Assembly: GCF_016917355.1 (NCBI RefSeq)
Contig: NZ_CP070304.1
Location: forward strand, 124,001 to 188,000
Origin: Glaciimonas sp. PAMC28666
GTDB taxonomy: Bacteria > Pseudomonadota > Gammaproteobacteria > Burkholderiales > Burkholderiaceae_D
Direction: 5' to 3'
DNA: 64,000 bases
Below, piece after piece: positions 54,518 to 63,301 of the stretch. The position numbers were made by a program, and so were the translations under genes. Position 1 is the first letter of the stretch; each line of letters opens with the position of its first letter. The notes below the pieces were generated by a model. It did no database searches. It had not been told where the DNA came from and worked only from the letters and a program-made list of their open reading frames with translations.

Positions 54518-54555
54518 ATGTCAGCAAACCGACCAATATCGACTTTTACTGACAT
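54518..54555 (-). promoter_or_regulatory. 38-bp EPS dyad element, copy 3 (upstream of epsL)
   Basis: Read on the minus strand it has the clearest symmetry: arms TGTCAGTAAA and TTTGCTGACA, 16 bp apart, differ at one position from a perfect inverted repeat. The middle reads GATATTGGTCGG. TATAAT (54506-54501) follows after 11 nt, with TTATTTCC between. The epsL start codon is at 54321. It matches copies 1 and 2 at 28 and 30 of 38 positions. Confidence 0.78.
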
Positions 54556-54730
54556 TTACGGAAAACGGGCGAAGGCGGGGAGGTCCGGGGCGGCTTGCGC
54601 ATGAACGTCGAAGATGTGCGCGGTAGTCCTGTAAAGATGGAACGAACCATCGCACGCGCAGATGGCCAACTCGCGTTGTTAATCTGACCGGTTGAGCTGC
54701 GACCCTGCTCAAGGACTCCGTCCCTTATAC

Positions 54731-54784
54731 ACAGTCGAAACAGTCGAAACAGTCGAAACAATCGACGCAGACGACACAGACGAT
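54731..54784. repeat. Six imperfect 9-bp tandem units
   Basis: Three exact copies of ACAGTCGAA (54731-54757) are followed by three decayed ones (ACAATCGAC, GCAGACGAC, ACAGACGAT). A 9-bp period keeps any reading frame, so this might be a relic of a coding repeat, but no convincing open frame surrounds it. Confidence 0.8.
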
Positions 54785-54866
54785 TAAAAAAATACGTAAC
54801 GATCCATCATGCATGGACGATCTCACGGCAGAAAGAGTGTCACACATGCAAACGCAGCGACCAAAT

Positions 54867-54899
54867 AAAATCAGCACCGTATTTAACGGTGCTGATTTT
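54867..54899 (-). terminator. Intrinsic terminator downstream of radA
   Basis: Arms of 14 bp (54867-54880 and 54886-54899; AAAATCAGCACCGT and its complement) enclose a 5-nt loop. On the minus strand the stem is followed by a T-rich stretch (TTTTATTT), and on the plus strand by TTTTGTTTTG, so it may act in both directions. It begins 47 nt after the radA stop and separates radA from the EPS region. Confidence 0.88.
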
Positions 54900-54945
54900 G
54901 TTTTGACATTACGGGGGATTCCGCTATACGCAAGTCTCTACGAGA

Positions 54946-56319
54946 TTACTCCCCGGCATCGCGGATTTTATTGAGTGCGTCATCAATCCGTTCCACGCCA
55001 ATCACTGTTAAGCCTTCAATTTTTTGTTTAGGTACGTTCGATTTTGGAATGACGGCAATAGAAAATCCCAACTTGGCTGCCTCTCGCAAGCGCTCCTGGC
55101 CACGGGGCGCGGGTCGAATTTCACCAGCAAGTCCGACTTCGCCGAACACAACCAAACCACGCGGTAGCGGCTTGTTTCGCATCGATGAATTGATCGCGAG
55201 CAATACCGCAAGATCGGCTGCCGGCTCAGTAATTTTTACCCCGCCGACTGCGTTGATAAAAACGTCCTGATCGAATGCGGCGATCCCCGCATGGCGATGC
55301 AACACCGCCAGCAACATGGCGAGACGGTTTTGGTCCAGCCCGACAGAAAGACGACGCGCATTTGGCGCATGCGACGCATCGACCAATGCTTGAATTTCAA
55401 CCAGCAAGGGACGCGTTCCTTCCTGAGTCACCATCACGCAAGAACCAGCCACGGCGATATCATGCTGCGACAGAAATAACGCTGAGGGATTGGACACGCC
55501 CTTCAAGCCTTTTTCGGTCATCGCAAAAACACCTAGCTCATTGACTGCGCCAAATCGATTCTTGACGGCGCGCACCAGGCGAAAACTCGAATGTGTATCA
55601 CCTTCAAAATACAGAACCGTATCGACAATATGCTCTAAAACCCGAGGTCCGGCTAACGCCCCCTCTTTCGTTACATGGCCGACCATGATAATGGTGATAC
55701 CGGTCTGCTTTGCAACACGGGTTAATTGGGCTGCGCATTCACGCACTTGTGCCACTGAACCGGGCGCGGAAGAAAGCGCGTCGGAATAAACCGTTTGAAT
55801 CGAGTCAATCACCACCACTTCCGGCTTATGCTCCACCAAGGTGTTCAAAATCTTTTCAAGCTGGATTTCCGCCTGCAATTTTAGATCTTTGGCATCCACC
55901 GCCAGTCGTTTGCCACGCATGGCAATTTGCGCACCGGACTCCTCACCGCTGACGTACAAGACTTTTTTTACACGCGAGAGATTTGCCAGCGCCTGTAATA
56001 GCAGCGTGGATTTACCGATACCGGGATCTCCGCCAATCAATACAACGCCTCCAGCCACCAGCCCACCGCCAAGCACCCGATCGAATTCTTCGATCCCGGT
56101 GCCAAAGCGCGGCACATCAATGGCATCGATATCTGACAAGCTGACTACCGGTGCCGTCTGCGCCAAGCCTTTGTGTTGATTCGAAAAGCGATTGCCGACC
56201 GATTCAATGATCGTCTCCACCAATGTGTTCCATTGACCGCAGGCCGGACATTGCCCGGTCCATTTATTGGCAATGCCGCCGCATTCGGTGCAGGTGTAAT
56301 TGGTTTTTGCTTTGGCCAT
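54946..56319 (-). CDS. radA: DNA repair protein RadA
   Basis: This is a 457-residue RadA. The N-terminal zinc finger has C10, C13, C24 and C27. Walker A is GGDPGIGKSTLLLQ near 95-108, Walker B is VVVIDSIQTVYSD, the RadA-specific KNRFG motif is in VKNRFGAVNELGVF, and a C-terminal Lon-protease-like domain (VGGVKITEPAADLAVLLAI to GEVGLAGEIR) follows. It is a branch-migration helicase in recombinational repair. It is monocistronic, with a strong terminator downstream. Length is normal. Confidence 0.96.
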   Translation of the reverse strand: MAKAKTNYTCTECGGIANKWTGQCPACGQWNTLVETIIESVGNRFSNQHKGLAQTAPVVSLSDIDAIDVPRFGTGIEEFDRVLGGGLVAGGVVLIGGDPGIGKSTLLLQALANLSRVKKVLYVSGEESGAQIAMRGKRLAVDAKDLKLQAEIQLEKILNTLVEHKPEVVVIDSIQTVYSDALSSAPGSVAQVRECAAQLTRVAKQTGITIIMVGHVTKEGALAGPRVLEHIVDTVLYFEGDTHSSFRLVRAVKNRFGAVNELGVFAMTEKGLKGVSNPSALFLSQHDIAVAGSCVMVTQEGTRPLLVEIQALVDASHAPNARRLSVGLDQNRLAMLLAVLHRHAGIAAFDQDVFINAVGGVKITEPAADLAVLLAINSSMRNKPLPRGLVVFGEVGLAGEIRPAPRGQERLREAAKLGFSIAVIPKSNVPKQKIEGLTVIGVERIDDALNKIRDAGE

Positions 56320-56530
56320 CGGAATCGTTATCGTTTCAAAAAAGGGAATATCGGGCTAACACAAACTTAACCTGGCCTCGACGTCAAACCGTGGTCGGCA
56401 AATGATTAAGCCACTAATAAGGGCCAGCCAGTGGGGGCCACCAGTGGGGATATATTATGCAAGAGAGCGTTGTTCTCGCCTAAAGCTTATAAACATTGAC
56501 GTGGCAGGCTCACGGACGCCTGCCATCCCG

Positions 56531-57619
56531 TCAACTTTCGGTAACACGTACCCGTGGCGCGACCGCGCACAGCAGCTCATAGCCAATAGTGCCAGCCGCA
56601 TGCGCCACCTCATCCACCGACAAGCCATTACCCCACAACAATACATCGCTCCCGACATGTGCGCCGGGAACGGCCGTCAGATCCACTGAAAACATATCCA
56701 TCGACACACGCCCTACTGTGCTAGTGCGAACACCGTCCACGACAACTGGCGTTCCCGTCGGTGCATGGCGCGGATAGCCGTCAGCGTAACCGCAGGCAAC
56801 GACGCCGACAATCATAGGATGGTCCGCGACAAAACGGCTACCGTAGCCGACAGCCTCTCCCGCCGCAATTTTTTGAATACCGATGATTTTGCTGGTTAAG
56901 GTCATCGCTGGGCGCAAGCCGAATGATTTAGCGGAGTCACCGCCAGGCGTTGCACCATACAACATCACACCTGGCCGGACCCAGTCAGAACGTAATTCTG
57001 GATGCATCAGGTCTGCGGCCGAATTCGCCAAACTACGCTCCCCTTCAAGGCCAGCGATGCCACGCTCAAAACAGGCAACTTGTTGTTGCAACGGCAATCC
57101 GGGGTTGAGCGGATCGTCAGCATTGGCGAGATGCGTCATCAACGTAATATTGCCAATCCCTGGTATCTTGCGCAAGCGCAAATGGGCTGCGCGAAAGGCG
57201 TCAGGAGAAAAGCCCAGGCGATTCATGCCGCTATTCATTTTCAGATGAACAGGTAACTGATAAGTTGATTGATTGTTTGGCAACTTTGATTCCAGCAACG
57301 CAATCTGCTCATCACAATGCACTGCGATCTCCAGTTGCTGACTGATAACTACCTCAAGGTCACTTGCATCAAAGAAACCCTCTAAAAGCAAAACCGGCTT
57401 TTCCCAGCCGAGTTCACGCAGACGCACCGCATAATCCGGCTCGATCAAGGCCAAACCGTCTGCTTCGGCGAACGCGCGCACTGCCCGCTCCAGACCGTGA
57501 CCGTAAGCATTTGCTTTTACGACCGCCCATACTTTAGAGTTTGGGGCGCGCGTCCTGGCGACGCGCAAATTGTGCTGCAGAGCTGAGATGTCAATGGTGG
57601 CAAGTAGAGGCCTTGGCAT
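56531..57619 (-). CDS. alr: Alanine racemase
   Basis: This is a PLP-dependent alanine racemase of about 362 residues, started at the ATG at 57619 (MPRPLLATIDISALQHNL). An ATG at 57658 would add 13 residues not found in the family. The PLP lysine is in VVKANAYGHG (K35). HLKMNSGMNRLGF, GVMLYGATPG, the catalytic Tyr region GEAVGYGSRF near 255 and VSMDMFSVDL near 300 are all present. It provides D-alanine for peptidoglycan. It lies about 210 nt from radA and diverges from lplT. Confidence 0.95.
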   Translation of the reverse strand: MPRPLLATIDISALQHNLRVARTRAPNSKVWAVVKANAYGHGLERAVRAFAEADGLALIEPDYAVRLRELGWEKPVLLLEGFFDASDLEVVISQQLEIAVHCDEQIALLESKLPNNQSTYQLPVHLKMNSGMNRLGFSPDAFRAAHLRLRKIPGIGNITLMTHLANADDPLNPGLPLQQQVACFERGIAGLEGERSLANSAADLMHPELRSDWVRPGVMLYGATPGGDSAKSFGLRPAMTLTSKIIGIQKIAAGEAVGYGSRFVADHPMIVGVVACGYADGYPRHAPTGTPVVVDGVRTSTVGRVSMDMFSVDLTAVPGAHVGSDVLLWGNGLSVDEVAHAAGTIGYELLCAVAPRVRVTES

Positions 57620-57905
57620 AAGAAGTGTTATCTCATGGAAATATGAAGGAGCCACCATTTTACCGGATGCAGGATGAAGAAGAATCCTCGATTTGTTTTG
57701 TGCTTCGATCGATTTGTTTAAACTTCAACAAAATGGACCTGACGAATCGCTTGGGTTCAGCGCATGTTCCTTGCAAGTACTTCCCATGCGAGCGCATCTT
57801 CAAGTGGGTGTTCGAGTTGGCCGTTAAACTTAGCCGTTAAACTTGGGTGCGCCATATTTTCATGGTATAAAGCATGCCGGGGACACTACGAAAAATATTT
57901 TTAAG

Positions 57906-59174
57906 ATGCGAATGAATCGCGGTTTTTATACCATCATGGCAGCGCAGTTTTTTTCTTCGCTGGCCGATAACGCCCTTCTTATAGCGGCGATCGCATTACT
58001 GATGGAAATGTCGTCACCGACATGGATGACGCCACTACTCAAATTGTTTTTTGTCTTGTCTTACGTGCTGTTAGCGCCTTTTGTCGGTGCGTTCGCAGAT
58101 TCTCTGCCCAAAGGGCGCGTGATGTTTGTGACCAATCTGATCAAGATTTTAGGTTGCGTGATGATGTTTTTTAGCATACATCCATTGCTTTCCTACGCCA
58201 TGGTCGGCTTCGGCGCCGCCGCTTATTCGCCGGCCAAATACGGTATCCTGACCGAACTCTTACCGGCAGAAAAGCTGGTAGCAGCGAACGGCTGGATTGA
58301 AGGCCTCACCGTCTCCTCCATCATTCTCGGTACGGTCATGGGGGGCGCGCTGGTGAACCCACATGTATCTGCGGTGCTGCTAACCCTTCACGTTCCGATG
58401 TTGAACTGGAGTCCGGACACCCCAACCCAGGCGGCGCTAAGTGTGATCGCAGGGCTGTATATCGTCGCCACTATTTTTAACCTGAAAATTCCCGACACCG
58501 GCGTTCGGTATCCGCACCAGGAGCGAAACCCCGTTAAACTGGTCGCCGACTTTGCGCGATGCAACAGTACTCTTTGGAAAGACAAGCTCGGACAAATATC
58601 TCTGGCTGTAACGACCTTATTTTGGGGAGCCGGCGCAACCCTTCAATTTATTGTGCTGAAATGGGCTGAGAAATCCCTTCATATGCCACTCGATAAAGCG
58701 GCGATTCTGCAAGGCGTCGTGGCAGTCGGGGTTGCTATTGGCGCTGTGGCAGCAGCCCATTTTGTACCATTAAAGAAGTCACTGTCGGTCATGCCAATGG
58801 GCATCATTATGGGCTTGGTGGTGATGTCCATGACCTTGGTCCACTCTATCTGGGTCGCCTACCCGTTGCTGGTATTGATTGGCGCACTTTCTGGCTACTT
58901 TGTGGTGCCTATGAACGCCTTGCTACAGCATCGCGGCCATGTATTAATGAGCGCAGGTCACTCTATCGCTGTACAAAACTACAATGAAAATTTATCAGTG
59001 CTGACCATGCTTGTGCTCTATGCAGTCATGGTTAAACTGAATCTTAATGTCAATCTGGTCATTGTCATGTTTGGCGTCTTCGTTTCCGGCACAATGTTTT
59101 TGGTAATGCGTAAGCACGCTGCCAATCAACGTGAACATGACTCCCTCGCATTGATCGGCGAGCATAAACATTGA
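57906..59174 (+). CDS. lplT: Lysophospholipid transporter LplT
   Basis: This is an MFS transporter of about 422 residues with 12 predicted membrane helices. The opening FYTIMAAQFFSSLADNALLIAAIALL and the segment GFGAAAYSPAKYGILTELLPAEKLVAANGWIEG near 95-130 are LplT signatures. It flips lysophospholipids across the inner membrane for reacylation by Aas, which is not in this window. Starts at 57906 and 57912 are both plausible; the upstream TTG at 57843 lacks support. Confidence 0.92.
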   Translation: MRMNRGFYTIMAAQFFSSLADNALLIAAIALLMEMSSPTWMTPLLKLFFVLSYVLLAPFVGAFADSLPKGRVMFVTNLIKILGCVMMFFSIHPLLSYAMVGFGAAAYSPAKYGILTELLPAEKLVAANGWIEGLTVSSIILGTVMGGALVNPHVSAVLLTLHVPMLNWSPDTPTQAALSVIAGLYIVATIFNLKIPDTGVRYPHQERNPVKLVADFARCNSTLWKDKLGQISLAVTTLFWGAGATLQFIVLKWAEKSLHMPLDKAAILQGVVAVGVAIGAVAAAHFVPLKKSLSVMPMGIIMGLVVMSMTLVHSIWVAYPLLVLIGALSGYFVVPMNALLQHRGHVLMSAGHSIAVQNYNENLSVLTMLVLYAVMVKLNLNVNLVIVMFGVFVSGTMFLVMRKHAANQREHDSLALIGEHKH

Positions 59175-59227
59175 TTTCGTGGTGTTTGTTGGCATTTTTT
59201 GATTAGCCACCGATCATATCGAAGAGC

Positions 59228-60295
59228 TTAAGCTTGGATCGGAATCTTCAACGTCACCAGTCTTCTTGATACAGCCGCGCGAGATGCCCAGTCGTCCGGC
59301 ACAATAAATCCGCGTCTGATTTCAAATGCTTCGGTACCGTTTGGACGCATCGTTGCCAACAGCACAGGTGCGCTCTCTTGACTGAAATGCTGCAACAAGA
59401 CCTGCTGCGCCTCAGCCCCACTTAACGTATCCGCCACCAAAGACTTGGCGGGCGCTAACCAATGTTGCTTTGGCAGCAATAGATAGCGGCATTGCGGATC
59501 AATATTGAGTTGGGATATGGCGCACCAATAGCCGCGACAATGGCTGCTCGACACGCCCAGACCGGAAGGAACGACAAATCCCTCGTATTGATAGAACAAC
59601 CAACCTTTGATAAGCGCAAGAGCAGAAACCACGGGTTCGTTCAAAACCGCTTTCGCCACAGGGTGCTGCGACAACATCAATTGGCGAACAAGGATTTTCT
59701 GAATTTTTTGGCCGAGTGAGTCGGTTAAATTAGGTCCGATAAAATCATCGGCGAGCAGCTCGCCATCCATCGTCTCCAGCAAATAGAATTTGGTCGCAAA
59801 CTCCCAATGGACCAATCCGAGCGGTTGGCGTAAAAGAAAGTCAAACTCCCCGATGGTGGCGCCTTTTTCGGTTCTAACCTGCATCCCATGCGCCACCAGG
59901 ATTCCCTGTTGCTCGAAATAAAACGCCATCAATTTTTCGGCGTATAACCCTAATCGACTTGATAACAGCGTCGCCATGAAGGCATATAACCCCTGTAGTT
60001 TTTCTGGGGTGCTATCTAATAGTCGCAACCAGTTTGCCAGTGTATGATGCGCCGTCAGGTTGCCATCGTCATCGTCAGCGCCCGCGATATGAGCGATTTT
60101 CCCCTGCCACTGCGGCGCGTGTAAATCCAGTAAATCGGGAGAGTCCAGCAGCCACGCCAGCGCTCTGACATGGGGATCATTAAGATGCTTCCAGCGCTGA
60201 TGGAAAAGGACCTGATAACTATCGCAATCACGGTCGTCCACGCACTGAGCGGCTAGCTGGAACGGCTCGGATGGGCTATTCGAGGATAGCGGCAT
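59228..60295 (-). CDS. DUF1853 family protein
   Basis: This is a 355-residue protein of unknown function. Recognisable family features are RALAWLLDSPDLLD near 45, LGLYAEKLMAFYFEQQ near 117, EFDFLLRQPLGLVHWEFATKFYLL near 150-172 and FVVPSGLGVSSSHCRGYWC near 240. The acidic/basic pattern with EFDFL and HWEFATKFY resembles a nuclease-like PD-(D/E)XK core, but this is only a suggestion. It overlaps the end of udg upstream by 20 nt and is likely co-transcribed with udg, rimI and tsaB. Confidence 0.82.
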   Translation of the reverse strand: MPLSSNSPSEPFQLAAQCVDDRDCDSYQVLFHQRWKHLNDPHVRALAWLLDSPDLLDLHAPQWQGKIAHIAGADDDDGNLTAHHTLANWLRLLDSTPEKLQGLYAFMATLLSSRLGLYAEKLMAFYFEQQGILVAHGMQVRTEKGATIGEFDFLLRQPLGLVHWEFATKFYLLETMDGELLADDFIGPNLTDSLGQKIQKILVRQLMLSQHPVAKAVLNEPVVSALALIKGWLFYQYEGFVVPSGLGVSSSHCRGYWCAISQLNIDPQCRYLLLPKQHWLAPAKSLVADTLSGAEAQQVLLQHFSQESAPVLLATMRPNGTEAFEIRRGFIVPDDWASRAAVSRRLVTLKIPIQA

Positions 60296-61301
60296 GACAA
60301 GTCAGCGCAAGGCACAAATCACTCCAAGCCTTGGCTTTATCTGCTGGTTTTCGCAATAAATAGGCCGGATGATAAGTCACCACTAGCGGCAATCCAGCAT
60401 AACGATGGACAGTTCCACGCAGTGAAGCGACCAGCGTGGATGCATCCAATGCCAATAAAGACAGCGCCGCTGTTTTACCCAGCGCCACTAAAACAGTGGG
60501 CTGAATCAACGCAATTTGGCGTTGCAGATACGGCAAGCAAGCGGCGACTTCCTCAGCCGACGGTGATCGGTCACGCCCGGCATCCCCTTCAACGTCAATG
60601 GGACGGCATTTAACGATATTGGCGATGTAGGCGTTCTCACCGCGTCGCACGCCAATCGCGGCCAGCATATTATCGAGCAACTGACCAGCCGGACCGACAA
60701 ATGGCTCGCCATCTTGATCCTCAGCCTGTCCCGGTCCCTCTCCGATGAACAACCATTTGGCGCGTTCGTCCCCCGCCCCAAATACGGTATGTTCTCGACT
60801 ATGGCACAAACCGCAGCGCGTGCATTCACTCACCGCGGCCTTCAGTTGCCGCCAATCCATGCCCGCGATATCGGCTAATACCGTGTCGGAGTCGGCAATG
60901 ATATTCGGCGATGTCGGTAACAGCCGCGACGTAGGAGACTTGGCCGCCGCCAGATCCGGCCTGATAAATGACGTGACGGATGTCGGCAAGGATGACTCTT
61001 CCCAGGCCGACATCAATTCGTTTTTTTCATTGCTCTCCATCGGCGCTGTCTCAACCGACAATGGTTGTGGAGGTGATGGCGTTTTGTTTAATGCAGTAAC
61101 AACGATGGAACTGTCTTCGGCTGTTACCAACGCCGGTGCAGGTGCGGGTGCGATCACCGTGGCGACCGAAGCTTGAGCCAAATCCGGCATACGCAGATCA
61201 GGCTGCTCGGTGGGATCGGTGCCATCAATATGGCGGCGCACCCATAGCGGACCAACGCCGCAAGCGTCAAGAAAAATTGCACGGCGCGTCAAGGTCATCA
61301 T
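60276..61301 (-). CDS. Uracil-DNA glycosylase, family 4 (Fe-S)
   Basis: This is a 341-residue protein. After a variable Ala/Pro/Ser-rich linker (about 35-145) the catalytic part shows CTRCGLCHSR (two of the four Fe-S Cys), WLFIGEGPGQAEDQDGEPFVGPAGQLLDNML, YIANIVKCRPI (third Cys) and VVTYHPAYLLR. These are the motifs of family 4 uracil-DNA glycosylases. It removes uracil from DNA. It overlaps rimI by 4 nt. The start has two adjacent ATG codons. Confidence 0.92.
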   Translation of the reverse strand: MMTLTRRAIFLDACGVGPLWVRRHIDGTDPTEQPDLRMPDLAQASVATVIAPAPAPALVTAEDSSIVVTALNKTPSPPQPLSVETAPMESNEKNELMSAWEESSLPTSVTSFIRPDLAAAKSPTSRLLPTSPNIIADSDTVLADIAGMDWRQLKAAVSECTRCGLCHSREHTVFGAGDERAKWLFIGEGPGQAEDQDGEPFVGPAGQLLDNMLAAIGVRRGENAYIANIVKCRPIDVEGDAGRDRSPSAEEVAACLPYLQRQIALIQPTVLVALGKTAALSLLALDASTLVASLRGTVHRYAGLPLVVTYHPAYLLRKPADKAKAWSDLCLALTCHAAILE

Positions 61302-61786
61302 AATGACAACCTCATCACAATCGCATCTTCCCGCTTGTTACCATCAGCCGGATAATACGAAGGTCGTCGGCCAATCTCGACAAAACCGAAACGTTGATAA
61401 ATCACGATAGCGCGTTGATTTGATGGTCTTACTTCCAATAGCACCGTCGTCATGGCATGCTCTTTTGCCAGCAATGCCACCTTATCAAGTAACTGCTTGC
61501 CAATCCCGCGCCCGTGATAACTGGCATGCACGCTGATGTTCAACAAATGCGCTTCGTCAACGACAGCCATCATAAAAAAATAGCCCAGCAACACCTGGTT
61601 GGCGTCGCGCAGAGTCCAGCATTGATAGCCATGTTCGATGGAGTCAACAAAATTACCCTGCGTCCAAGGATGTGAATAGACGCGATTCTCGATTTCGACG
61701 ACCTCGTCAAGGTCTTCAATTGACATGCGAAGGAAGGTCGTTGGCGTGCGTAGAATAGCCTCCCCAGGCGCCCGGCTTATGCTCAT
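61298..61786 (-). CDS. rimI: Ribosomal protein S18-alanine N-acetyltransferase RimI
   Basis: This is a 162-residue GNAT acetyltransferase: IEDLDEVVEIENRVYSHPW at the N-terminus, LLNISVHASYHGRGIGKQLL (acetyl-CoA motif A with HGRGIG) near 95-115, and LLEVRPSNQRAIVIYQRFGFVEIGRRPSYYP near 130-155, as in RimI. It lies between tsaB and udg with 4-nt overlaps on both sides, the usual tsaB-rimI pairing. Confidence 0.93.
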   Translation of the reverse strand: MSISRAPGEAILRTPTTFLRMSIEDLDEVVEIENRVYSHPWTQGNFVDSIEHGYQCWTLRDANQVLLGYFFMMAVVDEAHLLNISVHASYHGRGIGKQLLDKVALLAKEHAMTTVLLEVRPSNQRAIVIYQRFGFVEIGRRPSYYPADGNKREDAIVMRLSL

Positions 61787-62511
61787 ATGACCACCTTGAG
61801 GGCGCGTTCAGCTGTGGTCAGGGCAACTTTATTGCGTAAATATAAGGGCTGCGCTTCGATCGCCGACACTCCTAAACCTTGTTCAAAGGCCTTCAAACCG
61901 AGCTGTGCGATATGTCTGGCGTGCGGCATCAGCGCAGGTTGCGCATTCGCTAAAAATGTCGCTTTAGCAAATAGTTCGGGGTACGCCGATAAGCCATTAC
62001 CGCAGGCAAGCAAAGGAGGCACGCTATCTGTCGGGGTGCCGGGCGCGAACAAAGGACGCACCAGCGCTGGCGCAGAAAGCGTGGGCTCGACAACGATTTT
62101 CCATACGTCATCAACGTGACGATATTGCGCCCAGTAAACTTCGCCCATGCGTGCGTCCAAAATGCTCAAGACATCGCTGATGCCAAAGGCTTCCCGACAA
62201 GCCTGAGCCATTGCCGCCAAAGTAACGATCGGCAATACCGGCAAATTAGCGCCGAAAGCCAGACCCTGCACAATACCGCAAGCGGTACGTACGCCGGTAA
62301 AAGATCCGGGACCAATACCGAATGCCAGAGCGTCACATTGCGCCAGACTGATCCCGGCTTCTGCCAGCAGACTTTGTACCATCGGCAAAATGGTTTGCGA
62401 ATGGGTCTGAACCCCGGCGGATTCCCGGCTAAATACCTGACCGTCACGCAATAGCGCTGCAGAGGCAAGTTCGGTGGATGTTTCGATGGCTAGAATAATT
62501 TGCATAGCCAC
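61783..62511 (-). CDS. tsaB: tRNA threonylcarbamoyladenosine biosynthesis protein TsaB
   Basis: This is a 242-residue ASKHA-fold protein: ILAIETSTELASAALL, HSQTILPMVQSLL and GIGPGSFTGVRTACGIVQGLAFG. It lacks the metal-binding His of TsaD, as expected. With TsaD and TsaE it makes t6A at tRNA position 37. It is the first gene of the tsaB-rimI-udg-DUF1853 group and diverges from the thioredoxin-like gene with a gap of about 166 nt. Confidence 0.94.
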   Translation of the reverse strand: MAMQIILAIETSTELASAALLRDGQVFSRESAGVQTHSQTILPMVQSLLAEAGISLAQCDALAFGIGPGSFTGVRTACGIVQGLAFGANLPVLPIVTLAAMAQACREAFGISDVLSILDARMGEVYWAQYRHVDDVWKIVVEPTLSAPALVRPLFAPGTPTDSVPPLLACGNGLSAYPELFAKATFLANAQPALMPHARHIAQLGLKAFEQGLGVSAIEAQPLYLRNKVALTTAERALKVVI

Positions 62512-62677
62512 TATTTTACCGCGCCCGGCGCTTCAAGCGCAGTTTCAATCGATGGTTGTATGCGGCCGGACTAACAATTTTCCAGCTACTTAATCATGTT
62601 GCCCCTAAGCTGGCCCGAGGCAGACTCAAAAATCGATTCTGAGACCACAAAAAATCTAGTCACGGTAAAATGCGAGC

Positions 62678-63118
62678 ATGCCCGTCTTGATAATTGATAA
62701 TGAGAATCGCCCACAACTTGCTCAGATTTTAGCCGATGACGGCTGGGTGGTCGCTTGCCTTTGCGCTGCATGGTGTGGAAGTTGTCGGGAATATCAAACT
62801 AACTTTACGGCGTTAGCGCATCGTCACCCCGGCGCCCGCTTTGTTTGGATCGATATCGAGGATCAGGCCGATCTGATGGATGACCTTGACGTGGACGACT
62901 TTCCAACCTTGCTGATACAACGTGGTCAAGTTGTAACGTTTCTTGGACCAGTCGAACTCGACCTGCGATTAGCTGAACGCATCTTTTTGGCGCAACATAA
63001 AAAGTCGGCCGCCGAGCTGGCTGCAGACGCGCACAGTACTGCTGAACGCCGTCATTGGCAGAACAATGGCAATCTGGTATTACGACTGCAAAACGCTGCC
63101 GCGAAAAAAACTCACTGA
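62678..63118 (+). CDS. Thioredoxin-like protein
   Basis: This is a 146-residue thioredoxin-fold protein. The redox motif is AAWCGSCREY near residue 29-38 (CGSC instead of CGPC), the cis-Pro is in DVDDFPTLLIQRG, and the rest follows thioredoxin with a polar C-terminal tail (LAADAHSTAERRHW). No signal peptide is visible, so it is probably cytoplasmic. Similar short thioredoxin-like proteins are common in Burkholderiales with no defined partner. It is divergent from tsaB. Confidence 0.83.
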   Translation: MPVLIIDNENRPQLAQILADDGWVVACLCAAWCGSCREYQTNFTALAHRHPGARFVWIDIEDQADLMDDLDVDDFPTLLIQRGQVVTFLGPVELDLRLAERIFLAQHKKSAAELAADAHSTAERRHWQNNGNLVLRLQNAAAKKTH

Positions 63119-63252
63119 TTAAAAACCACTGATCAACATATTCGGGTATCGCCCTCACGTGACATCAGGTATAACGCAACGATCTATAGCAGTCTGTGCA
63201 AAAAAATGTGGGCCGTCGGAGGCGCCAAGATATCGCGCCGCAAGCGTTCCGC

Positions 63253-63286
63253 CCTCACACCTCACACCTCACACCTCACACCTCAC
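63253..63286. repeat. 7-bp tandem repeat (CCTCACA)
   Basis: Four perfect copies of CCTCACA plus six bases of a fifth lie between the convergent thioredoxin-like and LysR genes, 16 nt from the end of the latter. It is non-coding. A 7-bp unit is prone to slippage. Confidence 0.92.
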
Positions 63287-63301
63287 GCTAATGATAAGGT
63301 T

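Larger units (their letters stand above)
54322..54945. other. Intergenic region between radA and epsL
   Basis: A 624-bp gene-free region, apparently. It holds the epsL promoter with 38-bp element copy 3, an imperfect 9-bp repeat array (54731-54784), and the radA terminator hairpin (54867-54899). Minus-strand open frames across 54521-54761 are short and simple in composition. Confidence 0.6.

Noticed and set aside
57625-57840. 71-codon open frame between alr and lplT
   Set aside because: It overlaps the alr start on the other strand and has no domain; the stretch contains a short direct repeat (GCCGTTAAACTT twice) that looks non-coding.
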